Made by a program: the position numbers and the translations under genes | Part shown: one piece after another, positions 17,085-25,523 of the stretch | Numbering within the stretch: position 1 is the stretch's first letter | Layout of the letters: the number at the start of each line of letters is the position of its first letter | Notes under the pieces: generated by a model | What the model saw: the letters and a program-made list of their open reading frames with translations, nothing else | Told to the model about the DNA's origin: nothing | Database searches by the model: none | NCBI RefSeq assembly: GCF_050496765.1 | Contig: NZ_JBNWEO010000009.1 | Span: 62,001-126,000, forward strand | Origin: JAEVLT01 sp050496765 | GTDB lineage: Bacteria > Bacillota > Bacilli > Bacillales > Cytobacillaceae | Direction: 5' to 3' | Length of the DNA: 64,000 nucleotides

Positions 17085-17168
17085 AATTAAAGTTTATGCC
17101 AATCGGAAAGCCGATATTTTTTTAGCTAATCACCAAAAAGGCCGGGCGGTTTTTGTCCGGTTTTTCTT

Positions 17169-17259
17169 AGCTAATCAGAATTTATATCCATAAATTCTGA
17201 ACGCACAAGGGCAACTATGCCTCTGTCTTCGCCAAAGGCTCGCCAATCAGCAAGTTTTC
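17169..17259 (+). repeat. Dispersed hairpin element, copy 1
   Basis: Begins AGCTAATCAGAATTTA, has an inverted partner TAAATTCTG, then GAACGCAC, GGGCAACTATGCC, CGCCAAAGGCTCGCC and ends AAGTTTTC. The same blocks recur at 52291-52343 (+), 56411-56560 (-) and 33359-33406 (-). Its right end overlaps the last codons of the minus-strand gene at 17247. Confidence 0.75.
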
Positions 17260-17702
17260 TTTAAAAGGTAACGGGTATATTGATGGAAAATAACTAAGGT
17301 CAAATAAATAAAAGGATAAAGGATAATAGAGTACCATAGATTCCACCCATTATAATAGAAGGTTTTACTCCATACAAAAAGTGTTTCATATATGCCGGCA
17401 AATACCACCCACCAAAAAAGGTAATAAATTTTACTTTTTAATTTTTTATGATAAGGAAAACTGTTTAAAAAAACAATGCTTACTGCTGGAAAGATCCCGA
17501 AAAGATAAAGGATCGTTTCCCAATTCACCCCTTTCGTAAAATAGCCATACCAATCATATTTTAAATCCAAAAAAACATTCGTTATCGTTTCAAAATAGAG
17601 AGAAAATAAGGTCGTGGTTAAAATTTCAATTTGAGACATTCTTTTAGGAATCAAAATGGCAATTAGATTGAAAAGAATGACCGAAAAGATAAGAAATAGC
17701 AT
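17247..17702 (-). CDS. CBO0543-like integral membrane protein
   Basis: Of 151 residues, with about four to five hydrophobic segments (LFLIFSVILFNLIAIL, TILYLFGIFPAVSIVFLNS, YYLFWWVVFAGIYETLF, WYSIILYPFIYLTLVIF). The motif PKRMSQIEILTTTLFSLYF with LDLKYDWYGYF is characteristic of the CBO0543 family found in spore formers. The function is unknown. GTAGGAGT precedes the ATG on the minus strand. The last codons (KTC and stop) lie in the dispersed element at 17169-17259, so the extreme C-terminus may have been remodelled by that element. Confidence 0.65.
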   Translation of the reverse strand: MLFLIFSVILFNLIAILIPKRMSQIEILTTTLFSLYFETITNVFLDLKYDWYGYFTKGVNWETILYLFGIFPAVSIVFLNSFPYHKKLKSKIYYLFWWVVFAGIYETLFVWSKTFYYNGWNLWYSIILYPFIYLTLVIFHQYTRYLLKKTC

Positions 17703-17898
17703 GGTTTTTTACTCCTACCCCAAACGCAATCATCGTTCTTATCTTTTCCTATTTATCTGTCATGATACCCGTGTAGCCATGTGTAGGATTTTTCAGTAAC
17801 GAGCCGTATAAATCGCGGGAATGAAGGATCCCATAGACTAAAAATGGTACTTTGGGTATAATGGTGAAAAAAGCTGTTATTGTATCGGGGGTCTATCA

Positions 17899-19362
17899 AT
17901 GGCACATACATATCGAGATGATAGTTATACTTTGCATACAGATCTTTACCAGATTAATATGGCAGAAACGTATTGGCGCGATGGCATTCACAATAAGCGG
18001 GCGGTGTTTGAATTATTTTTCCGAAAACTTCCGTTTGGAAACGGCTATGCGGTTTTTGCCGGTTTGGAAAAAGCGATTCAATATATTCAGGACTTTCGGT
18101 TTACAGAGGAAGACCTTGCTTATTTAAAAAATGAAGTGGGCTACAAGGATGACTTTTTAGATTATTTGAAGGAATTGCGGTTTACCGGAACGATACGGGC
18201 GATGCGCGAAGGTGAGTTGGTTTTTGGCAATGAGCCGATACTGAGGGTAGATGCGCCCCTCGCTGAAGCGCAAATCATTGAAACGGCTTTGCTCAACATT
18301 GTGAATTACCAAACATTAATTGCGACAAAAGCGTCCCGAATTAAACAGGTAGTCGGAAATGATACTGCGATGGAATTTGGGACAAGAAGAGCACAGGAAA
18401 TGGATGCGGCGATTTGGGGAACAAGAGCGGCTTATCTTGGCGGATTTGAAGCAACAAGCAACGTAAGAGCTGGAAAAATGTTTGGTATTCCTGTGTCGGG
18501 CACCCATGCCCATGCGATGGTGCAAGCTTATAAAGATGAATATACCGCTTTCCGCAAGTATGCTGAAACCCATAAGGATTGTGTGTTTCTTGTTGATACC
18601 TATGATACGCTGAAAATCGGAGTGCCGACGGCGATTAAAGTGGCAAAAGAGTTAGGGGATCAGATTCATTTTATCGGCATCCGCCTCGATAGCGGCGACC
18701 TTGCGTATTTGTCAAAGAAAGCGCGGAAAATGCTCGATGAAGCTGGTTTTAAAGAGGCAAAAATTGTCGCTTCGAGTGACCTCGACGAACACACCATTAT
18801 CAACTTGAAAGCGCAAGGGGCGCAGATCGATAGTTGGGGAATCGGCACAAAATTGATTACGGCCTATGACCAGGCAGCGTTGGGCGCAGTTTACAAGATT
18901 GTGGCAATTGAAAATGAGAATGGCGAAATGGAAGATACGATTAAGATTTCATCCAATCCGGACAAGGTCACAACTCCGGGTTTGAAGAAAGTGTATCGCA
19001 TCATAAATAATACGAACCATCATGCAGAAGGGGACTATATTGCCCTGGAGGATGAAAAGCTGCCAGAAAAACGGCTGCGGATGTTCCATCCGACGCATAC
19101 GTATATCAATAAGGTGGTCACAAACTTTACGGCGCGCGAGCTGCATGAAGATATTTTTGTCGACGGAAAGTTTGTTTATCAGCTTCCGACGCTTGATGAG
19201 GCTCGTGCCTATTTGCGGCAAAATCTCGATCTATTTTGGGACGAGTATAAGCGGATTTTGAATCCGGAAGAATATCCGGTCGATTTGAGCCAGAAATGCT
19301 GGGATAACAAAATGAGAAATATCGAAGAAGTACGCGAAAAAGTGGCTGCAATGCAACGATAA
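17899..19362 (+). CDS. pncB: Nicotinate phosphoribosyltransferase
   Basis: Converts nicotinate plus PRPP to nicotinate mononucleotide (NAD salvage, ATP-assisted). The 487 residues match the long Bacillus PncB form. Visible signatures: LHTDLYQINMAETYW near the start, EFGTRRAQEMDAAIWGTRAAYLGG, GTHAHAMVQAY, LVDTYDT, FIGIRLDSGDLAYLSKKAR and SSDLDEH. TCGGGGG 7 bases before ATG 17899 supports the start. Monocistronic, followed by a terminator and a 21-bp repeat array. Confidence 0.96.
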   Translation: MAHTYRDDSYTLHTDLYQINMAETYWRDGIHNKRAVFELFFRKLPFGNGYAVFAGLEKAIQYIQDFRFTEEDLAYLKNEVGYKDDFLDYLKELRFTGTIRAMREGELVFGNEPILRVDAPLAEAQIIETALLNIVNYQTLIATKASRIKQVVGNDTAMEFGTRRAQEMDAAIWGTRAAYLGGFEATSNVRAGKMFGIPVSGTHAHAMVQAYKDEYTAFRKYAETHKDCVFLVDTYDTLKIGVPTAIKVAKELGDQIHFIGIRLDSGDLAYLSKKARKMLDEAGFKEAKIVASSDLDEHTIINLKAQGAQIDSWGIGTKLITAYDQAALGAVYKIVAIENENGEMEDTIKISSNPDKVTTPGLKKVYRIINNTNHHAEGDYIALEDEKLPEKRLRMFHPTHTYINKVVTNFTARELHEDIFVDGKFVYQLPTLDEARAYLRQNLDLFWDEYKRILNPEEYPVDLSQKCWDNKMRNIEEVREKVAAMQR

Positions 19363-19375
19363 GCCGCGAGCAAAT

Positions 19376-19404
19376 GGGCGCCTTTGTTAAAAGGGCGCCT
19401 TTTT
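19376..19404 (+). terminator. pncB terminator
   Basis: GGGCGCCTTT (19376-19385) pairs with AAAGGGCGCC, followed by T5. Confidence 0.8.
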
Positions 19405-19463
19405 GCATGGCGTATTTAGAGATTTGGTTGAAAAAAACAGCCATTCTCCGGGTGAATGCGGGA

Positions 19464-20047
19464 ATTCGACGCAATTCAGAGGGGATTCGACGCAATTCAG
19501 TGGGAATTCAACGCGATTCAGTGGGAATTCGACGCGATTCAGAGGGGATTCGACGCAATTCAGAGGGAATTCGACGCATTTGTCGAAAGAGCAGGCGAAT
19601 AGAAGAAGCGCCGCTAATCTTGAACCGGGATTGGACGCGATTGGAGAAGAATTCGACGCGATTCAGAGGGGATTCGACGCAATTCAGTGGGAATTCGACG
19701 CAAAACCAGGCCGATTCGACGCAAATCAAGAGGAATTCGACGCGATTCAGAGGGAATTCGACGCGAAACCAGGCCGATTCGACGCAATTGTGGAGGGATT
19801 CGACGCGAAACCAGGCTAATTCGACGCATTTGTCGAAAGAGCAGGCGAATAGAAGAAGCGCCGCTAATCTTGAACCGGGATTCGACGCAATTGTGGAGGA
19901 ATTCGACGCGAAACCAGGCCAATTCGACGCAATTGGAGAAGAATTCGACGCGAAATCAGGCTAATTCGACGCAATTGGAGAGGAATTCGACGCGAAACCA
20001 GGCCAATTCGACGCAAATCAAGAGGAATTCGACGCATTTGTCGAAAG
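19464..20047. repeat. 21-bp tandem array C (ATTCGACGC core, 24 units in three blocks)
   Basis: The core ATTCGACGC recurs at exact 21-bp steps in three blocks: 6 units (19464-19569), 10 units (19630-19819) and 8 units (19880-20027). Two 61-bp steps between blocks hold the same spacer (begins TTTGTCGAAAGAGCAGG, ends TTGAACCGGG) at about 19578-19629 and 19828-19879, and a diverged third copy follows the last block (20036-20090). The core is the reverse complement of the GCGTCGAAT core at 8777-9267. Reading frames through it encode only FDA/NST heptad-like repeats with no ribosome binding site. Confidence 0.95.
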
Positions 20048-20277
20048 AGCAGGCGAACAGAAGAAGCGCTATCCAATCTGAACCCGTCATTCGCCGGCTT
20101 TTTTGCAGCAGCTCAATTGACCCATCCAAAAGGCGGATCCTTCTGTACCTACTGAAACCTCTTCACAAGAAAATACGTCTTAAGTCTTAGAATGTTTTAA
20201 GATTCCAGTCTATGGATTACCTGCTAGTTTGGTGTATGATGAAGAGAAAGAAGCAAATTTTTAGGAGTGGATTTCCG

Positions 20278-20889
20278 ATGAACCCAATATTCGCCGTTTT
20301 TCGCGCTATGATTGCCATCCCGGCCACCATCCCGGTCTGGTTCATTAGTTTTTTCGGCTTCCATCAATCGTTTCTCATGTCATCAGCCATCGCATTGGGC
20401 AGTGGTGCCCTCGTTTACTGGCTGCTGGCCATTTTTTCAAAAAAACGATTTTTAAAAAAGCACGGTCTGACAAGGAAAGAGTATCAATATATTAAAAGAA
20501 ATTTGAATGAAGCAAAACCGAAAATTTACCGTTTGCACAAAGCGTTACTGTCGATTCGCCATCTTCCTTCATTGAAAGAGCGAATTGAATTTACCAAAAT
20601 TACCCGTAAACTCTACACCCTTGCTAGAAAAGAACCAAAACGATTCTACCAGGCGGAACCATTCTTTTTTTCCCATTTGGATTCAGCTGTTGAACTTGCG
20701 GAAAAGTATGTATTCTTAGCAGCACAGCCGAAAAAGACGCCAGAACTGGAACAATCGCTAAACGAGGCGTTTTTCATGCTTGAAAATGTAAGCCAATTGG
20801 TCGAACAAGACTTGTTTCAAGTCCTGTCCAATGATATCGACAGGCTTGATTTTGAAATCGATGTAGCCAAGCATTCGCTGAAAAACTAA
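20278..20889 (+). CDS. xpaC: XpaC family protein
   Basis: Of 203 residues, close to B. subtilis XpaC (204). Two hydrophobic segments lie at the N-terminus (about residues 10-30 and 38-55), followed by a basic, mostly helical cytoplasmic part (ARKEPKRFYQAEPFFFSHLDSAVELAEKY). XpaC was named for hydrolysis of 5-bromo-4-chloroindolyl phosphate; its true role is unclear. ATG 20278 is chosen because TAGGAGTGG at 20262-20270 precedes it. Gene order xpaC-telA is conserved in Bacillus (xpaC-yaaN), suggesting joint envelope-stress function. Confidence 0.82.
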   Translation: MNPIFAVFRAMIAIPATIPVWFISFFGFHQSFLMSSAIALGSGALVYWLLAIFSKKRFLKKHGLTRKEYQYIKRNLNEAKPKIYRLHKALLSIRHLPSLKERIEFTKITRKLYTLARKEPKRFYQAEPFFFSHLDSAVELAEKYVFLAAQPKKTPELEQSLNEAFFMLENVSQLVEQDLFQVLSNDIDRLDFEIDVAKHSLKN

Positions 20890-20906
20890 CGAAAGCGGGA
20901 GACGAA

Positions 20907-22082
20907 ATGGACGAAAAGAACCCATCATTGTTTAAAAACACAGAAAACGCCAACTTACTCGATGATTTGCTGGCGAATCCATTTGGGGACGCCGCAGCAA
21001 CACCTGAACTGCAGCCGGAGAATGGGAAACCAACAAGACTGATCGATGTCATCCCCGAAGAAAACAGGGAAAAGGCGTACCAGCTGGCGGCACAAATCGA
21101 TCCGAAAAACCACCAGGCGATGATCGCCTATGGAACTCCCGCCCAATCCAAGCTGTTGTCGTTTTCGCATACCATGCTGGAACATGTGCAGAAAAAAGAT
21201 GTCGGCGAGGTCGGTGAAATCATCGCCGAATTAATGAAAAAACTGAATGAGGTCAATCCGGAAGAACTCAATCCGGAGAAGCCCTCCTTTTTTGCGCGGG
21301 TGTTTGGCAAAATTTCCGGCTCGATTCAGGAAGTGCTCTCGAAGTATCAAAAAACGGGTGCACAAATTGACCGCATCAGCGTGAAATTGGAACGCAGCAA
21401 AAATATCCTTCTTTCCGATATCGTGATGCTGGAAAAACTTTACGAAAATAACAAAGAATATTTCCATGCCCTGAATGTGTATATTGCAGCAGGGGAACTC
21501 AAACTCGAAGAACTGCACGGCAAGACCATCCCCGAGCTTAAGAAAGCGGCGGAAGCAACGAACGATCAAATGAAGTTCCAGGAAGTGAACGACATGATCC
21601 AGTTCGCCGACCGCCTGGATAAGCGACTGTACGACTTAAAGCTCAGCCGGGAAATTACGATTCAAAGCGCGCCGCAAATCCGGCTGATTCAAAATACAAA
21701 TCAGGCGTTGGTCGAAAAAATTCAGTCATCGATCATGACGGCAATACCGCTTTGGAAAAATCAAGTTGCGATCGCACTTACGCTGATTCGCCAGCGCCAT
21801 GCGGTTGAGGCACAAAAACTCGTATCGAAAACAACCAATGATCTCTTGCTGAAAAACGCTGAAATGCTAAAAGCGAATACGATCGAAACGGCAAAAGAGA
21901 ATGAACGCGGACTCGTAGACATCGAAACCTTGAAAAAAACACAGGAAAATTTACTTTCAACCTTAGAAGAGACACTACGGATTCAGGAAGAAGGGCGGAT
22001 GAAACGCCGTCATGCCGAACAGGAAATGGCCTCAATGGAAAATGAATTAAAGCAAAAACTGCTTGAAATAAAAGGAAAATAA
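20907..22082 (+). CDS. telA: Toxic anion resistance protein TelA (YaaN family)
   Basis: A soluble, highly helical 391-residue protein of the TelA/KlaA family associated with tellurite and other envelope stresses. Recognisable parts are AQIDPKNHQAMIAYGTPAQSKLLSFSHTMLEHVQ, then LERSKNILLSDIVMLEKLYENNKEYF, and VAIALTLIRQRHAVEAQKLVSKTTNDLLLKNAEML. It lies 17 bases after xpaC with GCGGGAGA as ribosome binding site, so co-transcription is likely. Its last ten codons and stop are the first copy of a four-fold 32-bp tandem repeat. Confidence 0.88.
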   Translation: MDEKNPSLFKNTENANLLDDLLANPFGDAAATPELQPENGKPTRLIDVIPEENREKAYQLAAQIDPKNHQAMIAYGTPAQSKLLSFSHTMLEHVQKKDVGEVGEIIAELMKKLNEVNPEELNPEKPSFFARVFGKISGSIQEVLSKYQKTGAQIDRISVKLERSKNILLSDIVMLEKLYENNKEYFHALNVYIAAGELKLEELHGKTIPELKKAAEATNDQMKFQEVNDMIQFADRLDKRLYDLKLSREITIQSAPQIRLIQNTNQALVEKIQSSIMTAIPLWKNQVAIALTLIRQRHAVEAQKLVSKTTNDLLLKNAEMLKANTIETAKENERGLVDIETLKKTQENLLSTLEETLRIQEEGRMKRRHAEQEMASMENELKQKLLEIKGK

Positions 22083-22176
22083 AGCAAAAACTGCTTGATA
22101 TAAAAGGAAAATAAAGCAAAAACTGCTTGAAATAAAAGGATAATAAAGCAAAACCTGCTTGAAATAAAAGGAAAAT
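22049..22176 (+). repeat. Four-copy 32-bp tandem repeat over the telA 3' end
   Basis: AAAGCAAAAACTGCTTG starts at 22049, 22081, 22113 and (one mismatch) 22145, exactly 32 bp apart. The first copy encodes the telA C-terminus and stop, so the repeat arose by duplication of coding sequence. Each unit holds a small hairpin, AAGCA-N5-TGCTT. Confidence 0.92.
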
Positions 22177-22181
22177 AACTG

Positions 22182-22236
22182 ACAGCTTCGCTGGAACGTA
22201 CAACAATACTGCACCAGTGAAGCTGTTTATTTTTTC
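22182..22236 (+). terminator. xpaC-telA terminator
   Basis: ACAGCTTCGCTGG (22182-22194) pairs with CCAGTGAAGCTGT (22214-22226), followed by TTATTTTTT. A further hairpin GGGATT...AATCCC lies at 22251-22277. Confidence 0.8.
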
Positions 22237-22348
22237 AGAAAATAAAGAAGGGATTTCGCTATCAAGCGAGAATCCCTACAATTAAAACCTTCTTTGTGAG
22301 CGCGGAAGTGAGAAGTGAAATGAAATCTCCCATTGGAGGCGATGTGGA

Positions 22349-24298
22349 TTGAAGGAAAAAGAAAGATTGCAGCAGATGTGGGAACTGTATGTGAAGGAGG
22401 GCACGCTGCACTCGGATCTCGATCCAGTCATCAAAAACTCTTGGATCCGTTCGAAAAAAAACAATGTCGATCCGTTTCAGACAACAGGGACAGAAAAATT
22501 ATCTACTCGGCGGCTTGAGCAGCGGCTTCAGGAAAGGAGCAAACTGATCGCTATTTCGTTGCCATTAATGGAAGCGCTTTATTCATTGGTAAGAGGGTCA
22601 GGTTTTCTGGTTGTTCTATGTGACGAAAAAGGCTATTTACTAAAGGTCATTGGTGATCCAGAGCCACTTGCCAACGCCGAGAAAATTCAATTTGTCCGCG
22701 GAGCCAACTGGAGTGAAGCGGCGATCGGAACCAATGCAATCGGTACAGCCATTTTTGAGCGCAGGCCGATTCAAATTTTTTCCTATCAGCATTACGCAAT
22801 AGCAACGCAATCCTGGACGTGCTCGGCCTCGCCAATTTTGGATGCAGCAGGGAAGATGATTGGCGTTTTAAATATTTCGGGGCCATATGAAAAAGTCCAT
22901 CCCCATACGCTTGGAATGATTGTTTCAACGGTTAAAGCAATTGAATATGAGCTGCAGCTCAAGGAAAAAACAGAAAAGAATGAACAGATGATGAGCTATC
23001 TGGAAGAGACAACCAATACACTAAACGACGGTATCATTGTTCTCAATGAAAAGGGACAAATCATTAAAACGAATCGGATTCTGCAACAAATCTTGCAGAT
23101 CCAAGCAAATGATATGGAAGGTGAAAACATTACAAAAATACTAGCCAGCCCGGAAATTGCTGTTTTTTTAGCAACAAATCAGGAAATTGCTGATGCCGAG
23201 GTGAAATTAACCGTTCATAAAACAGGAAAACCGATTTCCGTCCTGCTAAACGCCAAGCCGATTACCCGAGGCAATCAACTTATTGGCGCACTACTAACCA
23301 TAAAGGAAATAAAACGGGTTCGTCAGTTGGTTAACCATCTATCCGGAAACCAGGCGAAGGTCACCTTTCATGAGATCATCGGAAAAAATGAAAAATTTCT
23401 TTCCTGCATTCAGGAAGCAAAGCTTGCAGCCCAGACAGATGCAACGGTGCTTTTAATGGGGGCAAGCGGGACGGGAAAGGATTTATTTGCCCAGGCGATT
23501 CACAATGAAAGCAGCAGAAGGGAGGGGCCGTTTATTGCGATCAATTGCGGCGGTATTCCTAGGGATCTGCTTGGAAGCGAATTGTTCGGATATGTTGAAG
23601 GTGCTTTTACGGGAGCAAGAAAAGGCGGGAACGCCGGAAAATTCGAGCTGGCTGATGGCGGGACGCTTTTTTTAGACGAAATTGGCGAAATGTCTTTAGA
23701 AATGCAGGTCTTGCTTTTACGCGTTTTACAGAACCGGGAAGTTGCGCGAATTGGCGGCTCAAAAGTGGTGCCGGTAAACGTCCGGATCATTGCGGCAACA
23801 AATAAGGATTTGAAAAAAGAAGTGCAACAGGGCAACTTCCGTGAAGATTTGTATTTTCGCTTAAATGTCATGCCAATTCAGATACCAAGCCTAAGGGAGC
23901 GAAGCGATGATATCCCGCTGCTCGTTGCCTATTTTTCAGGCCAAATTGCCGCCAGCTTGCAAAAACCAAAACCGAAAATCTTAAACGAGGTAATCACAGT
24001 TTTAAAAAGTTATCCTTGGCCGGGGAACGTGAGAGAACTGAACAATCTCATCGAACGAGCAATTGTGAGATCGGCAAACAATGAACTCTCAGCCGCTCTG
24101 TTTCCGCCCGATATCAGCGAATCAAAGCAGCCTTTCAGCGAGGACACTTTCTTGTTGTCAAAAAAAGATGAACGCAAACGGCAAGATTTGCTTGAATCGA
24201 TTAAAAAATTCAACGGAAATTTCAGCAAAGCAGCCGCCTATTTGGGTGTTTCCAGAAGTACCCTGTACCGGCAAATGAAACGCTACAACATCCGCTGA
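22349..24298 (+). CDS. acoR: Sigma-54-dependent activator of acetoin catabolism
   Basis: The 649 residues contain an N-terminal GAF-type sensor (about 60-190), a PAS domain (about 200-310), an AAA+ sigma-54 interaction domain (Walker A GASGTGKD near 371, the GAFTGA loop near 418, and LFLDEIGEM), and a C-terminal Fis-type HTH (NFSKAAAYLGVSRSTLYRQM). The start is TTG 22349, 9 bases after GGAGG. It should activate the -24/-12 promoter at 24399 when acetoin is available, and lies directly upstream of its target. In B. subtilis acoR is downstream of acoABCL, so the order is rearranged here. Confidence 0.93.
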   Translation: MKEKERLQQMWELYVKEGTLHSDLDPVIKNSWIRSKKNNVDPFQTTGTEKLSTRRLEQRLQERSKLIAISLPLMEALYSLVRGSGFLVVLCDEKGYLLKVIGDPEPLANAEKIQFVRGANWSEAAIGTNAIGTAIFERRPIQIFSYQHYAIATQSWTCSASPILDAAGKMIGVLNISGPYEKVHPHTLGMIVSTVKAIEYELQLKEKTEKNEQMMSYLEETTNTLNDGIIVLNEKGQIIKTNRILQQILQIQANDMEGENITKILASPEIAVFLATNQEIADAEVKLTVHKTGKPISVLLNAKPITRGNQLIGALLTIKEIKRVRQLVNHLSGNQAKVTFHEIIGKNEKFLSCIQEAKLAAQTDATVLLMGASGTGKDLFAQAIHNESSRREGPFIAINCGGIPRDLLGSELFGYVEGAFTGARKGGNAGKFELADGGTLFLDEIGEMSLEMQVLLLRVLQNREVARIGGSKVVPVNVRIIAATNKDLKKEVQQGNFREDLYFRLNVMPIQIPSLRERSDDIPLLVAYFSGQIAASLQKPKPKILNEVITVLKSYPWPGNVRELNNLIERAIVRSANNELSAALFPPDISESKQPFSEDTFLLSKKDERKRQDLLESIKKFNGNFSKAAAYLGVSRSTLYRQMKRYNIR

Positions 24299-24299
24299 G

Positions 24300-24359
24300 C
24301 TGTCCCGTTTTGGAACACTGTCCCGCTTAATGGGGACAACCTGTTGCAAAACGGGACAG
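24300..24359. promoter_or_regulatory. Nested inverted repeats between acoR and acoA (terminator and/or AcoR upstream site)
   Basis: Outer 13-bp arms CTGTCCCGTTTTG (24300-24312) and CAAAACGGGACAG (24347-24359) are perfect. Inner arms TGTCCC (24319-24324) and GGGACA (24333-24338) are nested in them. TTCTTTTTT follows, so it can terminate acoR. Its place 40-100 bp upstream of the sigma-54 promoter also fits an enhancer-binding site. GGGACA/TGTCCC pieces also occur near 45715 and 54890, so a dispersed-repeat origin is possible. Confidence 0.6.
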
Positions 24360-24381
24360 TTCTTTTTTACGAAAAGCAGTT

Positions 24382-24395
24382 GGAAAGCGTTTTCG
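24382..24395 (+). promoter_or_regulatory. Candidate CcpA (cre) site
   Basis: GGAAAGCGTTTTCG has the cre core GAAAGCG...TTTC with 12 of 14 consensus positions. It is just upstream of the -24 element, as expected for glucose repression of acetoin use. Confidence 0.55.
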
Positions 24396-24398
24396 ATA

Positions 24399-24415
24399 TT
24401 GGCATGATACTTGCA
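24399..24415 (+). promoter_or_regulatory. Sigma-54 (-24/-12) promoter of acoABC
   Basis: TTGGCATGATACTTGCA carries the invariant GG (24401-24402) and GC (24413-24414) 12 bases apart and matches the TGGCAC-N5-TTGC consensus. The transcription start would be near 24426, 35 bases before acoA. Confidence 0.85.
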
Positions 24416-24460
24416 TCAAATGAATTGAACGCATTTTTAACGAAAAAGGAGGAACTGAAT

Positions 24461-25492
24461 GTGTCAACGGCAAGTGAGAAAGTGACAATTCCTGTTGAAA
24501 AGCTGAAATGGATGTTTGAAACAATGGTGAAAAGCCGTTATTTTGAGGACACCATGGTGAAAGCATATGGGGAAGGAAAAAGCCCTGTTTTTAATATTGG
24601 AGCAGGCCCGGTTCCTGGCGAAATGCACTTAAGTACCGGACAGGAACCCGCCGCAGTTGGCATCTGTGCCCACCTGAAAAAAGAAGATACCGTGACGGCT
24701 CCGCACCGCCCGCACCACCATGCAATTGCCAAAGGGGTGGATTTGAAAAAAATGACGGCAGAAATGTTTGGAAAAATCACGGGTCTTGGGAAAGGAAAAG
24801 GCGGTCATATGCATTTATTTGACCCAGATGTGAAGTTCTCTTGCGGCGGCATTGTGGCAGCAGGGATTCCGCATGCAGTCGGAGCAGCGCTTGCCGCCAA
24901 GAAAAAGGGAAAGGACTGGGTTGCTGTTGCCTTCATTGGTGAAGGCGCTGCAAATGCCGGCGCATTCCATGAATCTTTGAATCTAGCAGCTGTGTGGAAA
25001 TTGCCGCTAATTGTCGTAGTAGAGGATAATTCCTATGGCATTTCCGTTGCAAAACTGGCATCCACAGCCGTTGAATCAAATGCCAAGCGGGCAGCTGCCT
25101 ATGGGATACCGGGTCACCATGTTCGTGACAATGATCCGCTTGAAATGTACCGTGTTTCAGAAGAAGCTGTTCGTCGGGCAAGAAATGGCGAAGGACCTTC
25201 GTTAATCGAAATTGAAACATACCGTTACCTTGGCCATTTCCAAGGAGATCCAGAACTCTACCGCGATCAAGATGAGGTACCGCAACTAAGGGAACTGGAT
25301 CCAATTTTGAAAGTAAGAGAATTACTGTTGGCGGATGGCATTGCAAATGAAGCGGAAATTGCGAACCTGGAGGCAAAAGCGAAAAAGGAAGTAGATGAGG
25401 CTTATGCATTTGCCAGAGAAAGTGCCGATCCCGCACCAGAAGCGGCATTGGAGGACGTTTTTCATAAAACAGCATTTAATTCAAAAGGATAG
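24461..25492 (+). CDS. acoA: Acetoin dehydrogenase E1 component, alpha subunit
   Basis: Thiamine-diphosphate-dependent E1 alpha (343 residues), which with AcoB cleaves acetoin to acetaldehyde and a hydroxyethyl group passed to lipoyl-E2. Shown by TGQEPAAVGICAHL, HRPHHHAIAKG, GKGGHMHLFD and the TPP motif GEGAANAGAFHESLNLAAVW ending in EDNSYGIS. The start is GTG 24461, with AAAGGAGG 8 bases upstream. It follows the sigma-54 promoter directly, so acetoin and AcoR should control it. Confidence 0.92.
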   Translation: MSTASEKVTIPVEKLKWMFETMVKSRYFEDTMVKAYGEGKSPVFNIGAGPVPGEMHLSTGQEPAAVGICAHLKKEDTVTAPHRPHHHAIAKGVDLKKMTAEMFGKITGLGKGKGGHMHLFDPDVKFSCGGIVAAGIPHAVGAALAAKKKGKDWVAVAFIGEGAANAGAFHESLNLAAVWKLPLIVVVEDNSYGISVAKLASTAVESNAKRAAAYGIPGHHVRDNDPLEMYRVSEEAVRRARNGEGPSLIEIETYRYLGHFQGDPELYRDQDEVPQLRELDPILKVRELLLADGIANEAEIANLEAKAKKEVDEAYAFARESADPAPEAALEDVFHKTAFNSKG

Positions 25493-25523
25493 GAATCTCT
25501 TAATTGAAGAAAGGAGCTTAAAG

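Noticed and set aside
19374..20190. Overlapping frames of 138-196 codons through array C (FDA/NST-rich peptides)
   Set aside because: Same reason: repeat-driven open frames on both strands, no start signals, no family resemblance.
22251..22277. A second terminator after telA
   Set aside because: The hairpin GGGATT...AATCCC has no T run and the preceding terminator is strong; it may belong to the acoR leader.
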